From: Emmonsiellopsis sp. PD_33
Lineage: Eukaryota; Ascomycota; Eurotiomycetes; Onygenales; Ajellomycetaceae
NCBI GenBank assembly: GCA_032988165.1
Contig: JANTQF010000312.1
Coordinates: 1-42,097 of the forward strand
DNA: 42,097 nt
Direction of reading: 5' to 3'
Part shown: positions 9,987 through 21,711 of the stretch, in pieces
How the letters are laid out: each line of letters starts with the position of its first letter
Numbering within the stretch: the stretch's first letter is position 1
Made by a program: the position numbers and the translations under genes
Notes under the pieces: generated by a model
What the model saw: only the letters and a program-made list of their open reading frames with translations
What the model was told of the DNA's origin: nothing
Databases searched by the model: none

Positions 9987-10245
9987 GGGATTTTTAGCAT
10001 CATGGTTTTCGATGAAGCTCACATGCTCAGGAATGCAGATTCAAAGACGTCAAAAATGTGTCTGTCACTCAATGCTATAGGTTTTTGTGATTACCCACCT
10101 GACGGCTCATTACTCACCCCCTTTTTCAATCTCTTAGATGTGTTTTAAGCTAACTGCCCCTACTTTTCTCCAGCTTCTTATCTAAGAATTCTATCCTCTC
10201 TTGTCAACTGCTTACTTGTGCTCTTTAAGGTTAGTTAGAACTTGC
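9987..10245 (+). pseudogene. SNF2-family helicase fragment with DEAH box
   Basis: From 9987 the frame reads GIFSIMVFDEAHMLRN and then SKTSK. The DEAH box is at 10011-10022, and DEAHxLRN is the motif II pattern of SNF2-family DNA-dependent ATPases. After an intron-like gap (GTTTTT near 10081 to CTCTTAG near 10137) the text resumes with CFKLTAPT, resembling motif III (LTATP), before an in-frame stop. The fragment straddles the border of the large CpG-free block, whose first base is about 10105. It is too short and interrupted to be functional. Confidence 0.5.
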
Positions 10246-13084
10246 TTTTTCTCTCTTCCAAGGTTATTTATATTTAGCCTCTCTATGTTTATGAGCTACA
10301 TATAACTAGAGATTATATAGAGGGGTATAGTGATATGTTATAACATGGGTTACTACATACATTATGTCAAGCCCACAATAACTTGCCACTCAGCTGCTAC
10401 TGGCCCAGCTCTGTATAAAGCAGATTTTTTTTTCCCCAGTCCTCTGAGGTAGCCTAGATGCAGCCATTTTTCCTCCATCTTCTCACCATATATGAAGCCT
10501 GATAATGATAGAAATTTATAATATTACTCTATCCAACCTGATCTCTACCTACATTATTTATATACTCTGGCCTCTGATTTCTATTTAACCCCTATCTTTT
10601 CTTTTTATCATTAGCACAGCCAGCACTGTATGAACTAACTATACAATGAATTGATTAAATAATGGTAGATTCATATGATATCACTAGCCTGCTAAATAAT
10701 ATAATCACATGCTAGACAGTAATTAGTATACTACTATATTTATATGAAGAGAAGGCACTGGCTCTAAGCTAGCAGAACTAGCTAAAGAACACACTGAAAC
10801 AGTATCTACTCAAATAGGAGAAATAGTAAATGAGTTTACCTAGCTACCTACTCTATATGACTAGCTAATAATTAATTATATATAGTATAGAGCTTCTATA
10901 AGAAGATTATATTTATAGATGGGGAGCTAATAATAGAGAATAAGCTTATCTTCTTTTTAAAGAAAAAAGTGCTATTTTGTGAGCTAAATAGCTGTTAATA
11001 TAATAAGAGATATCATATGAATATAAATAGTGAGGTGATAAGATAGACTCTAAATACTAGCTTAATTTCATTATATATAGCTATCATTGTGAACCTATAG
11101 GCCTATCAGAAAAGTAGAGGTATTACCACTAATATCTCTTATCTAAGAAGGCTAAAGCTGAATGCTTTGCTCTGCAATTATGAGGCTAAAAAGTCTATAT
11201 GAAGATGAGTATAGTATGAGAATTATAGAGCTAATATCCTTCAGAATGAATATAATAAGAGCATTATAATCAAGCTGATAGAGTAATACTAAACTAAGTA
11301 ATTAAAGAAAAACTTTAAAGCTAAGCTTTACCTCTATATAGAAGTCAACTTTCTTATGAACTATAATATGCTACTGAGAAGTAAAAGCTCTTATATAATA
11401 TAGCTAGTAGATCTTTTCATTATTTCTCTTAATAATAAGAGTTTAATGTCATGTTGGCTACTCATCCTGATCATAGATAATAATAAGATAAATTAGATGA
11501 GCTAACTAGAGTATACTATAGTCTTATAGTACTGTAACCCCCTACTTTATATGATGTCTATAACTACCTTTTACCTCTTCTACTACTAGAATCTCTTAGG
11601 TGAGCTAGCACTAAACTTTCAGAGGTGCAGCCTTTAGTATAATATTTACCTTCTTCTAGGAGCTAATTTATCCTGGCTGTTTTTATATGAGACTCAGCTC
11701 CAGTAGATAAACTATATATTTAATGCTACTAATCTCACTATTATTAAGAAGACTCATTTTAAATGAAGTCAGAGGTTTAGAATTACTAAGTTAAATAATG
11801 TATCTGAGGACTAGATCTATCATACTAGATGATAGAATAATAATGCTCTGATTAAGTACTATCTGTCAAACATTCTATAAAAGTTTGTATGAAGTATGAC
11901 TAGGTTTAATTATTAAGTCTAGAGAAACTACTTTATATTCTGAGTTAAGATTAGCCTCCTCTCCAGCCTGAAGAGGATCATTTAGCTCTGAATGAACTTC
12001 TAAATATCTTAACTCACATTATATGAAGAGTTAAATAAGGAGGAGAGAAAGAAGAAGAACTAGAATTAGAATCAGAAGTAGAATCTTACAGCCTAGAGAT
12101 TTCTAAATCTACTGAAGTAACTCTAGATCATCCTATTATAAAACTCTATTATTCTTAAGTAGTAGTTTTCTCTTCATCTCATATGGATAGATCCCATCTT
12201 CATATGGATAGACTATATAGAGTTTACCAGACAGATTGAGCTATTTCTGAGAAATATGAAGATCCTAGAGGATATATAGCTCCATATAGTGATACTAATC
12301 ATTACTTAGTAATTATAGAATATATAGTAGAAGATCATTTAGACTATTAATTACTAAGGAAATACTCATCTATAATAACTATATACTATAAATGATAAGC
12401 TAGATGATTTAATTCAGAATAAAGTAATCTTTTCTGTATGAGTCATATCTGACTCAGCTCTAGCTTTTAGAGTTCTAACATCTCCTAATAGCATCATATA
12501 GAGCTCAAGCCTGGTAATAGTAGCTACAGTAGCTATTAATACTAATACTACTATAACTATAGCTGCAGCCACTATAGCTACTACTACTACTATAATCATA
12601 CCTAGCTCTGCCCCTAATCTAAATTCTGGCTCTAAATGCTATACTCTCTCCTGTATGATCCTATCAGTGCTGAATGTCTAGCATGAGTAGACTATTAACT
12701 TGAGTAACTATCTTTCTATATAAAGTCTGAAGAATTACTATAGTGTTACTTGGCAACTTACATAGTGAAAGTAGATGATATTTTCCTAGAGAAAGGTAAT
12801 TATTAATGAGATCTATATGAAGCATGCTACTACTAGTATATCTCTGACTACTACTATTAAGAAGCTTGAGCTGATATGCTAGAGAGAAAGACTGACCCTT
12901 AATAGCCTTTTTAATCTATTAAAGGAGGAGAGATAGTCTGACAGCTCTATATGAAGATAATTCTATTAATATTAATAATGAGTAATGATTATAATAAACT
13001 ATAATAATAGTACTAACTAGCTGGCTAGTTCTAAATAGTAATAATATAATGATAATATTAATTTTAATCTCTTCTTCTTTTATA

Positions 13085-13267
13085 GAGCTCTGTATAAACA
13101 TGAAGAGAATAAGCTGATTTTCTATAGTAGGCTAAGATATACATTCTTCAAGCCTGTAGTTTAATTTGATCTGAAGGGCTCTATATAGACATAAAGAGAA
13201 TAAGCTAACTTTCTATAATAGGCTAAGGCATGCATTCTTCAAGTCTGTAGCTTAATTTGACCTAGTA
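13085..13267. repeat. Two-copy 91-base tandem repeat
   Basis: The two units start with GCTCTRTATARACAT and contain AAGAGAATAAGCT, GGCTAAG and CATTCTTCAAG followed by CTGTAG. They are offset by 91 bases, with differences mostly C/T and G/A transitions. The array lies directly before the 13365 array. Confidence 0.8.
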
Positions 13268-13364
13268 ATGATCTGAGGATAAGATAGATAAATAATCCTC
13301 TTTACTATCTTTACTATTTAATTATCTAGCTCTATATAAAGAATAAATACCTTGCTCCTACTGA

Positions 13365-13679
13365 CCTCTTTACTATTTAATTACTCTTATAAATCTACAA
13401 ACCTCTATATAAATAAAGCCAGATAAAAGGATGAGATAAACACTCTATTCTACTAATCTCTTTGCTATTTAATTGCCCTTATAAACCTCCATATAGATAA
13501 AGCTAGATAAAGAGGGTGAGATAAATACTCTACTCTAGAAGCCTCTTTACTATTCAATTACTCTTATAAAGCTTTATATGAAGGGCAAACATTCTGCTCT
13601 AGAAGCCCCTTTACTATTTAATTACTCTTATAAAGCTTCATATGGAGGGTAAATGATCTATTCTAATAACCTCTTTCTC
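13365..13679. repeat. Tandem array with shortening units (92, 85, 64, 64 bases)
   Basis: Each unit starts CCTCTTTACTATTTAATTRC followed by CTTATAAA. Unit starts lie at about 13365, 13457, 13542, 13606 and 13670. The first two units carry an extra AT-rich insert (ATAAAGCYAGATAAA) missing from the last two. It is either a decayed satellite or the internal repeats of a transposon. Confidence 0.75.
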
Positions 13680-13890
13680 ATTTACTAGTCTTTATGAAGC
13701 TCTATACAGACAGCTTCACACATGAAAAAGCTTATAATCTTTAACTATAAATATCTGACTCTTCTCTACCTCTTAGTTCTTTTTTCTCTATTATTATAAT
13801 CATCATTAATCCTTCTTCTTTACATGTAAAAAATTCTCTTCTCTATCTACCTATCTACCTATCTATCTGTAAAAGTTTCTTATAACTCTT

Positions 13891-13920
13891 CCTCCTCCTC
13901 CTCCTCCTCCTCTTCCTCCT
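13891..13920. repeat. (CCT)n microsatellite
   Basis: Nearly perfect CCT repeats, about ten units with one CTT interruption, inside the CpG-free block. Confidence 0.9.
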
Positions 13921-15462
13921 TCAAAGAGGAAATATTTATGAAAAAGCCTTCAAAATGTAAGTATAAACCCTTCATATAGTACTTATAGAAAGAGAAAGTG
14001 ATAAGACTGACTCTATATGAATATAGGACTTTACAATAACTATATGATTAGACTGTATAATATCCTCAGAATAGATATCTATATCTTTATATTAATAATT
14101 AGTAATTAGTTAATTTTACTCACTTCTCCTAGTTCTATACAATTCTAGCACAGCCTGGAAATAATGTGCTCTTCCAGCCAGAAATCATCAGTATGACTCA
14201 GATTATATCTAACTGATAGTCATACATTAATATGATTTTTATCTACTCATATAGATAATAGTCAGCTAGATTCTATAATATCTATATAGGTAGTATAAGT
14301 TATTAGCTCTTCATGACTTGTATATGAGTATCTAGCCACTTTGATAAATGCTATAGTAATTACAAGTAATATAATCACTGTACTTACTACTCTATATGAA
14401 ATGACTAGAAATATAATGACTGAAGCTTATTACTCTTTTCTTTTATCCTTCTGACTACTAATCAGAGCTCATATAGAGAAGTTACCTTAGAGGTAATATA
14501 GGTCTGAATTAACTTAACCCCTGAGAATCTTATCTACATTAAGTAGAGCTTCTTCAGTTTTAATGTGAGATAGGATGAGGTGATAATCTCTAATGATTTT
14601 AAAGATGTCTTTATCTAGTCTATATGAACTTTACTTTCTATGTGCTTTTTATTCTGAATTAATTTTATCTTTATCTTTATCTCTAATCTATCTTTTATTT
14701 TTAGATACTTGATTTTATCTTTCTTTATATCTTATTTTTTTACTATCTCTTTTTTCTTTTCTATCTCTATATGGTGATTTTGAGGGCCCAGTTTTGACCT
14801 TTTTCCTTTTTGTTTTTTCAGCCTTCATATGATAGTTTATTTCAGATTTCAGATTAAAATAGTGAGAATATCATGAAGTTTCTTTAGGGAAAGAAAATTC
14901 AGTGCAAAATCATCTACCTTGTATGTATGTAGGTATCATACTATGATATTATTAATGTGCTATGCTACACCAGCTACTGATTAGGGAGAAAAGGGAGAAA
15001 TATATATATATCTTATTCATTAGACTTGCAGGCAGTCAGGGGCTAACCACCTGTTTCCACCAATTATCATATGAGGAATCTGGATAACTGCCAAGGTAAC
15101 CTACCCTACTAACCCCCCTGAGATAACAGTTTATTTGGTGGTGTTTGTATGCCAAGCCCCCCCAGATAACAGGTTATTCTGTGGGCCAGGTTATAACACA
15201 GTGTAACCTGTCATACCAATAACCTCACTTCTCAATCTGCAAGTGTTCCCTGTTGCCTCCTTGCATCTCACAGTCTACTATAGCCCTGCAGTTTTCTATG
15301 GCCTCAATAGCTACAGCTACTCCTGCATTACTTATCTCCTTACATATCAATCCTTACCACATAATTCCACTTCCAACACCTCATGAGCTTTCACTGGCAA
15401 CTCTCTCCAGCCCTTCCACACACCTCCATCTAAAGTGCCTATGAAATCGACTCTCCTAGGCA

Positions 15463-15780
15463 ATGGGTAAAAATGCGGCTAAAATGACATACATCTATAA
15501 GGAGGATCTACAAATGGAGGATGTCAGAGGACCTTTGATGGATGATGGCCACCCAGCTTTGGACCCACAGGATTACCGTCCCTTTCACGAAAAAATTTAC
15601 CAGATACATGAGATCAAGCTGCATGAAATGGGGCCGCCTCATCGCATCAAACTTTCCGACGAACAAGCCAACGTCCTTAACGAATGGATCAAGTTGGAAC
15701 TAATTCCCAGAACATACTACCTCAGCCACTGGTGGGCAGCAGACTACGATTCGAACGCCGCGGACGAGCTTGACTTTTGA
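15463..15780 (+). CDS. Copy A of an unrecognised repeated domain (fragment)
   Basis: A 105-codon frame from ATG 15463 to TGA 15778-15780. Landmarks are MGKNAAKMTYIYKEDLQMED, then RGPLMDDGHPALDPQDY, then HEMGPPHRIKLSDEQANVL, and an acidic end (SNAADELDF). CG-containing codons reappear here right after the CpG-free block. An acceptor-like CTCCTAG lies four bases before the ATG, so the true 5' exon may be lost in the decayed block. It is homologous to the fragment at 8031-8200. The domain is not one I recognise. It may be a surviving exon rather than a complete small gene. Confidence 0.4.
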   Translation: MGKNAAKMTYIYKEDLQMEDVRGPLMDDGHPALDPQDYRPFHEKIYQIHEIKLHEMGPPHRIKLSDEQANVLNEWIKLELIPRTYYLSHWWAADYDSNAADELDF

Positions 15781-17702
15781 TCCTGAAGCTGTGAAGCAGC
15801 GCTCCCGCTCTCGCCGCTCTCTATTTCTAAGCTAGGAATCTCCTACAACCACATCAGAGTAATGGCCTCAGGATGGCTGATAAGGACAACATACCTGAGG
15901 TTGACCATATTGTTCACACTGACTGCCAAGTTGATGAGAATGTGGGTTCACACCTTCTTGCTAGATCATTGAATCAGATGGCAACTTTGCAACCCAATCT
16001 AGCTGTTGGAGACAGAGCAATATCATCAATGCATGTATCTGCTTTAACTAAAAGGATAAATAGCTTTTAATCTTGACCCTACTGTTTCACTGATAATGGC
16101 ATCAAGAATGAGTTGCATACTGAGTTTGGAATGCTCCCTTTAACCCCTGACAATACAACTGATATGAAATGCACTAAAGTCAATACCTTGGAGTGTGCCA
16201 AAAAGCATTAATGCAAACGTGAACGGAGTAAGGAACACCATTGCACTCCACAAAACAAATGTCCGAATTTACAGGCATTATTTAGTCCGTCTCATATACG
16301 CAATGCTAGGAAAGCAACTATCATGGCATGAAGGCGAGGATCAGAGGCACCTCATCGCTGAGCCGCTGCCCCTGAACGCAGACCGCATTCTACAACGACC
16401 TCCCTGAAATGACCAAGCTTAAGATTGGCATTACCATTGACGGAACAAAGCCAAAGGTCACCAAGAACGCTAAGACGGGCGCTGTTATGAAATCTATAAT
16501 ATCAATGAGACAGTCAAATCTGCGGCTCGCGGCCAAAGTGCCGGGTTGGAAGTACTGCGACACCCTGGGACGCGTTTGGAAGGGAAATTCTAGGGGGTGG
16601 CAAATAACTGCCCACTGAGGGATAACGGCGGATGTGATGCAAGGGCAGATTTAGGATATTGCATAACCCATCAATGGGTGTGTTTTGCACACAATACAAT
16701 TCATTTACCGGGTTCGGTTCGGCGTGTGAACAGTGTGCGCAGGCAGCTAGTGGGTCCGGGGATCAGGAGTAAACCGGGCAACTGCAAAGCACTGGATACT
16801 GTTGTACCCAGCCGACTTTGACACAGATGGCAACATATGGAAGGCAGGGGAGCAATGACTCAGGACAGACGGTTGCAGACAATAAAGCACTCTGCATCTT
16901 CTATCATTTCAGCATATGGGGCGACCTATGGCATTGGCACCAAAGACAGTAAAGAAATCAAAAGCTAAGGGGTCTCCGGACACTGGCAAGGGAGGGGAGA
17001 TGGGGGAAATAGTAGCAGATTCCTGGTTTTAGTTGGCAGTTGGTAGAGGGTGGTTTTTCACAAAAGGGGTGATTTTGATTTTGATTTCTTTTCAAAAGGG
17101 GTTGGGTTCACAGATGATTTATGTTATTCCCAAAAGGGGGTCAAAGCGTCCCACGAAAGGGTTGGTGAGAAGGGCTTTTGTTTTCTTGATATGTCTGCTT
17201 TCTGGGAGTCTGCTTTCTGTGGTTTCATATCAGATGGGGGTAGGGCGCGGCGGGGGTGTTCAACACACAAAATAATTTTTGGTTTAATTAGTTGGAGATC
17301 AAATCTAAAAAGAAGTTTGATCTCCGACGACGTCCTAATAAAACACGACCCCATCAAACAAACCTCTATGTATCCCGTACATGTCTATATATACCAGTAC
17401 ATAAAGGCGAAGATAACCCAACGCCAAGTACAGTCTTTTTTTTTTTTTCTAAAAAAAAGGAAAATAATCAATCCCCGAAACGCCACCAATGCCGGAAAAT
17501 GCAGCAACGGACGTTGCGAAGTTGTGGGTATCAGACGAAAAGAAAATGTTCAAAGAAATCCCCCCCTCCGTATCAAAATAGAAAAGAAAAATCTAGCCGA
17601 GAGGCAAAAAGAGGTATACCGTATCCCGAAAACTCCGAACGCCGAGGTAATGGAATACAGCGAAAGAAAAGTAGGAACCAAGTCGTAGGAATAAAATCTC
17701 GG
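15781..17702. other. Degenerate coding fragments, no intact gene
   Basis: Short protein-like frames lie at 16195-16407 (NVRIYRHYLVRLIYAML) and 16409-16618 (MTKLKIGITIDGTKPKVTKN). They abut across a stop at about 16405, suggesting one broken gene. A third (MGRPMALAPKTVKKSKAKG) begins near 16917. None is recognised. From 17030 to 17700 the sequence is repetitive (AAAAGGGG words), then AT-rich with a T tract near 17434, and probably includes the 3' untranslated region of the minus-strand zinc-finger gene. Confidence 0.4.
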
Positions 17703-20132
17703 TCATTGCAACATCCCGATCACCGCAGGCCCATGCTTCCTAAGGCTCTCCGTAAATTTCAGCATACACTCGAAATCAACATGATGGACATCGGCCAAAT
17801 GTAGTTGAAATCTTTGCTTGCTAAGGCACTCCTCCCACCCTTCACATGACTGGAAGCTAAACTTGTGCTCCCTCCGCAGATGGCGCTCGCGCACTGACCG
17901 GTCTAGGTAGGTAGGTCTGTCAAGGTACCAGCCGCATGCCCGGCATAGGTCAACCGTAGACTCGTCCTCATTGTATTCTTCGAAGAAGTTGGCCAGGTTT
18001 GTTGACGGCGTTATTTCCGGGCAGGTATATGTGTCTTGAGGCTCGTGCCATAGGTCGTAGTGGTCGAGGCTGGGGTGGGGGATATTGCATTTTTCGCAGA
18101 GGCGGAATTCATCCTTCTTCTTACTACCCTCACTTGCTTTGTTCGGCTGGTGGTTCTCCATAATTTCATTAATGGATTCAAGGAGGTTTGGTTGCTGTAG
18201 AGCTAGTAAGGAGCGAGCATCCCAGAATGGCGGAGCATTGGCGGGCTGTGCGGAATCTGGCTGCCAAGGGAACGGTGACGTGAGAGGGTCCCAGAGACAC
18301 ATCGTTTCACCTTTGCTGAAGTGCTCGTCAGCAAGATGCTCCTGGCGCTCGTCCCATGTTCTGAGAATTTGCTTGCAGAAGCCGCAGTTCCAATACAGGG
18401 TCTGGTGATGTGGTCCCCTAAGAGAGCTGCTGGAAAAGGTGCCACTAGACACGCCGCTTTGGGGCTGCTTTGGAATAGTAGAATGCGATTGACGGGGCGT
18501 CTTGCGTAAAACGTAGCGGTTTTTTGTCCTGCTCAGTACTGCGGACGTTGTGGCAGTCACATCGCGTTTTTGTTCGGGATTAGGGTCGTAGGGGCTGTTA
18601 AATTGTTTGAGGTCCTCCAGATGGAATGACTGTTCATGGCCGAGCCAATCTACTTTATTTGAAAATTGCATCAGACAGAAGGTACACTGGAATGGTTCTA
18701 AATCGGCAAGGGGGGTTGTTGAAATGCTAAGCGGTAGACGTGGTTTGTCGTAGCTGGAGCTCATATTCGAGAGAGCGGAGGTGCACGTCTTTGCGGTGTA
18801 ATTTCTTGACCCGGATTGACCTGATGCAGGAGTTGAGGATACAGGGCTAAGATTAGATCGCTCGCTGGAAGTATGTGAAGTTTCTGGCGAATATTTCTGA
18901 CTAGTATTCAGATCGTTTTCGGAAACATTTGGAATGTCAACATCGACCCTCCTCTCTTTTTTTCTTCGCGGGAAGGAATGTATTATATTCTTGACGGACG
19001 ATGACAAAGAGCTCATTGCTTTTCTGGCTTTTTGTTTAACCTTCCGTGAATGTGGACGAAACGCACTAGGCGGGGTGTCTATATCATTAAGGGCATTCTC
19101 ATGAGCAGAGGATTGTACCGGCACACCGAGTGTCATGGGACTTGCTAGGGAAGTAGAAGGCGGTGGCTTAGGGGGCGGATCTAGGGTGGGCGGTTTTTTG
19201 TTATTGCTGGTGTCAGAGTAAAGTGGGACCTTGATAGGCAAATCTGGAGGGGGGTCAAGGCTCGGAAGGGATCCAGGCGGTCGTAAGGTTTCTACCGGCG
19301 CCTGCTCGACTGGTTGCACCAATCTATGAGGAATGTCATCGCTTCTTTGCGAAGCCCCGCGAGAGCCGCAGGGGATATCCACACGGATGGGGTCCCGGAT
19401 ACTATGGGAGCAAGAATTAAATCCATGTTTCGAAATGGAGGGAAAGTTTTTTTCTCTCTAAATTCAAGTTGCTTACAGAGTTTCAGGTTTCGGGGGTATC
19501 CAGAACAAAGGGCCGTTGACCCTTCGGACTTTCGGTGCCTCCCTTGCTACCTGACCGCCAAGCTCAGACGCCTGTGCCATATCTCGCACATCTGGACGGG
19601 CTTGGAAGGGCCGAGAAAAGTTGGGGATCTTTCCCGCAATGTAGGACTGTAAACACAATCCATGTTAGATGAGTTTGGTTAAATTTGAGGCCGAAGTGGG
19701 CTTAAAACAGTTAACAAAAAAATCAGGCTCACCCTAAAGGAATTTTGTTGAGGCTCGGTTTTGTCATTATAGTTGACTGGACGAGAGGGATGAGGAATCT
19801 CTATAGTGACTGCATGCCATAAATTTTCCGGCGGAAATATCTAAAATTGTTCAGTCAGGTAGATCTACTCGAGTCCATATATTGCGTGACTCTTGGGTAT
19901 CAAAGAAAACCAACAAATCACAAACCTCTGGTGACCAACTCTGGGCCGTCTGGCCGTCTTCTTCCGCACATGGTGGAATATCGTTCTTGAATGGCCATGT
20001 TTGGGTTTGGAACAAGCTATCAGGGCAAGGAACGAGATCCTTGTCCTGTAAGGCAGCGTGGTACCTCTTGGACGTCGATATCCAGGGGGCGGACTCCGGA
20101 CTAAGACGTGGCCGGGGCTTTTTCGTCGACAT
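17703..20132 (-). CDS. C2H2-type zinc-finger protein
   Basis: Four exons on the minus strand (20132-19926, 19840-19733, 19646-19551, 19457-17703), all joined in phase 0 across 85, 86 and 93-base introns, give 721 residues. The terminal exon alone has no ATG start, so the upstream exons are needed. The ATG at 20132 begins MSTKKPRPRLSPES. The middle is a long Ser/Pro-rich, basic linker with a possible nuclear-localisation run (FPRRKKERR near residue 300). C2H2-type pairs follow: C395/C398-H411/H416, C495/C498-H511/H516, C642/C645-H663/H668, and a looser one near 675-695. Fingers of this spaced type occur in many uncharacterised Pezizomycotina proteins. DNA or RNA binding is inferred, and the target is unknown. 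Confidence 0.8.
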
Positions 20133-21711
20133 GTCGAATGTTTAGCGCAGTTAAACATTCAAGCCAGGTTCATGCGGGCAGCACCGCCAGCAAAAACGGC
20201 CAAGCGTGGACCGGTGAGCTTATTTCCTCACAGCATGATCTTCTAGTCCTGAGTAAAAGTAAGCATTGTTGGATCAATGAGAAAAAAGTTGGAGAGAGCG
20301 GAAGACAATAGAGTTAAATATATGCCATTTTCCAGCAATGTATGAGGGCTGGGCCTCTTGAATGTCGGAATATCAAGCCCGCCTCATTTTCACCACCGGG
20401 GTTTCACTGGACGGAGAGTCCCCAACCATAACTCTTCTCTTGCACATAGCCCACGTAGCCCTGTGCTGCAGATGGGAGCAATGCGCCTCCTTCGTGTTGA
20501 ACGGTGATTGGACAGAGCAGTCTTCTTGGATAGCGACATTTGAAGGTTAGCCCGGAGTTACACAAGGGGAGTCAGCAGTGACTAACCCTATCCAATATCC
20601 AGTCCGCTGATATCGGCTTGGTCAAGCAGTAATGCCTTTGTTATAGGAACGCTTTCGCTCCCCAACTTTTTTGTTAGCCAATCCACCAATACGGTGTCCT
20701 TGTCCAAGCCGCATACTCGACCAAGACCATGCATCTCGCTTTGAAAAGCCTTAGTGAAGGGTCGGGCAGCGAGCAGGCTGAGTGATAGCCCGAGGCAACA
20801 TTTCGATTGGGGCGGGGTGTCAACTCTACCGCCAGCCTGATCCTCAAGCTCCCTGGTAACTTACACTGGCATCTTTCATAATCCAGCTTCTTCCTCTCTC
20901 CCAATTCTCTTCAGTTTGATGATAACGCAGTGATGGACATCAGACCACAAAAAGGTTCGCCTTACTGTGGCGGTCACTCAAGTTATTTTCTTATACTGGT
21001 TTTGCAGCTACAAGAGCAAGGCGGGGTTCTGTCCAGCCATCCCACCAGATACCCCGTCATGCGGCGGCATTGGAGATTAAGGACAAAAGTTTTATCATTG
21101 AACAGCGCTGCGGGCTCTATAGTGCAAACACAAGCTGAAGCATATATACATGCTTGGTGCATATATGCGTGAATAATTCTTAAGATTTCGAATGTCGTGC
21201 TGCGATCTGATGGCTAATTGATCGGCTTAGCGCGTTTCAACCGCGCGTTTCCCGGCGCTTATTTACCCGCTCTACATGTGTCCTGTTTAGGATAGGAGCA
21301 ATATCACCGAGGTTCAATTCCTTTTGACGACGAAGCTTGTCCTCCTTAAATGAAGCATGGTATCCCCCGTTCGAAGGGCAGTTGCAAACTTCTCCTGCAG
21401 AAAGAACTTATGCGGCTTTGTCAGGGGAACAATGAACCTTTGTGTGCCTCCCGTCGGGAACGAGCATCAGTCAAATTTACCCTGTAGGCAATATTCATAT
21501 TAATTGCTTCGCTATGCTGAGCAAACAATGGAATAGCCGGCTCGAAGTGAATAAGTGCCAGTCAATGTGGCTCCCGTTGAAGATATTGAAGGCTTTAAGC
21601 CGGCGATAAGACCGCCACCATTTTCTAGGCTGCCCGCTGCCAACCACACCCAGACGGATGTTTCATACTCCATTGAGACGAACAAATTCCCACCTTTGAG
21701 GGAGTAGTGGT
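20133..21711. other. Intergenic, no gene recognised
   Basis: This includes the promoter side of the minus-strand zinc-finger gene. Open frames here (for example 20362-20550, 20930-21172) lack motifs and splice support. A GGTTCAATTCC word at 21314-21324 resembles a tRNA B box but no cloverleaf forms around it. Confidence 0.55.

Larger units (their letters stand above)
10105..15446. mobile_element. 5.3 kb CpG-free AT-rich block of decayed repeats
   Basis: Reading line by line I found no CG dinucleotide between 10105 and 15446. The sequence is extremely AT-rich, dominated by TA-containing words (CTATATGA, TAGAG, TATAAT), with stops dense in every frame. This is the expected product of RIP or CpG-methylation decay of transposons. 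Several stretches (for example 11700-12200) keep a polyprotein-like purine/pyrimidine texture, but no motif survives. Internal tandem arrays lie at 13085-13267 and 13365-13679. It is flanked on the left by the SNF2 fragment and on the right by copy A of the unknown domain. Confidence 0.7.

Noticed and set aside
10321..15230. LTR pair around the CpG-free block (GTTATAAC words near 10339 and 15190)
   Set aside because: The similarity is limited to short palindromic words; I could not align long direct repeats, and no primer-binding or polypurine site is convincing.
17050..17804. Two long overlapping + strand frames (212 and 170 codons)
   Set aside because: Repetitive and AT-biased, with no motif or splice logic, and one runs antisense into the well-supported zinc-finger gene.
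21235..21340. Possible tRNA gene (B-box-like GGTTCAATTCC)
   Set aside because: The T stem pairs poorly, and no acceptor stem or correctly spaced A box forms a cloverleaf even allowing an intron.
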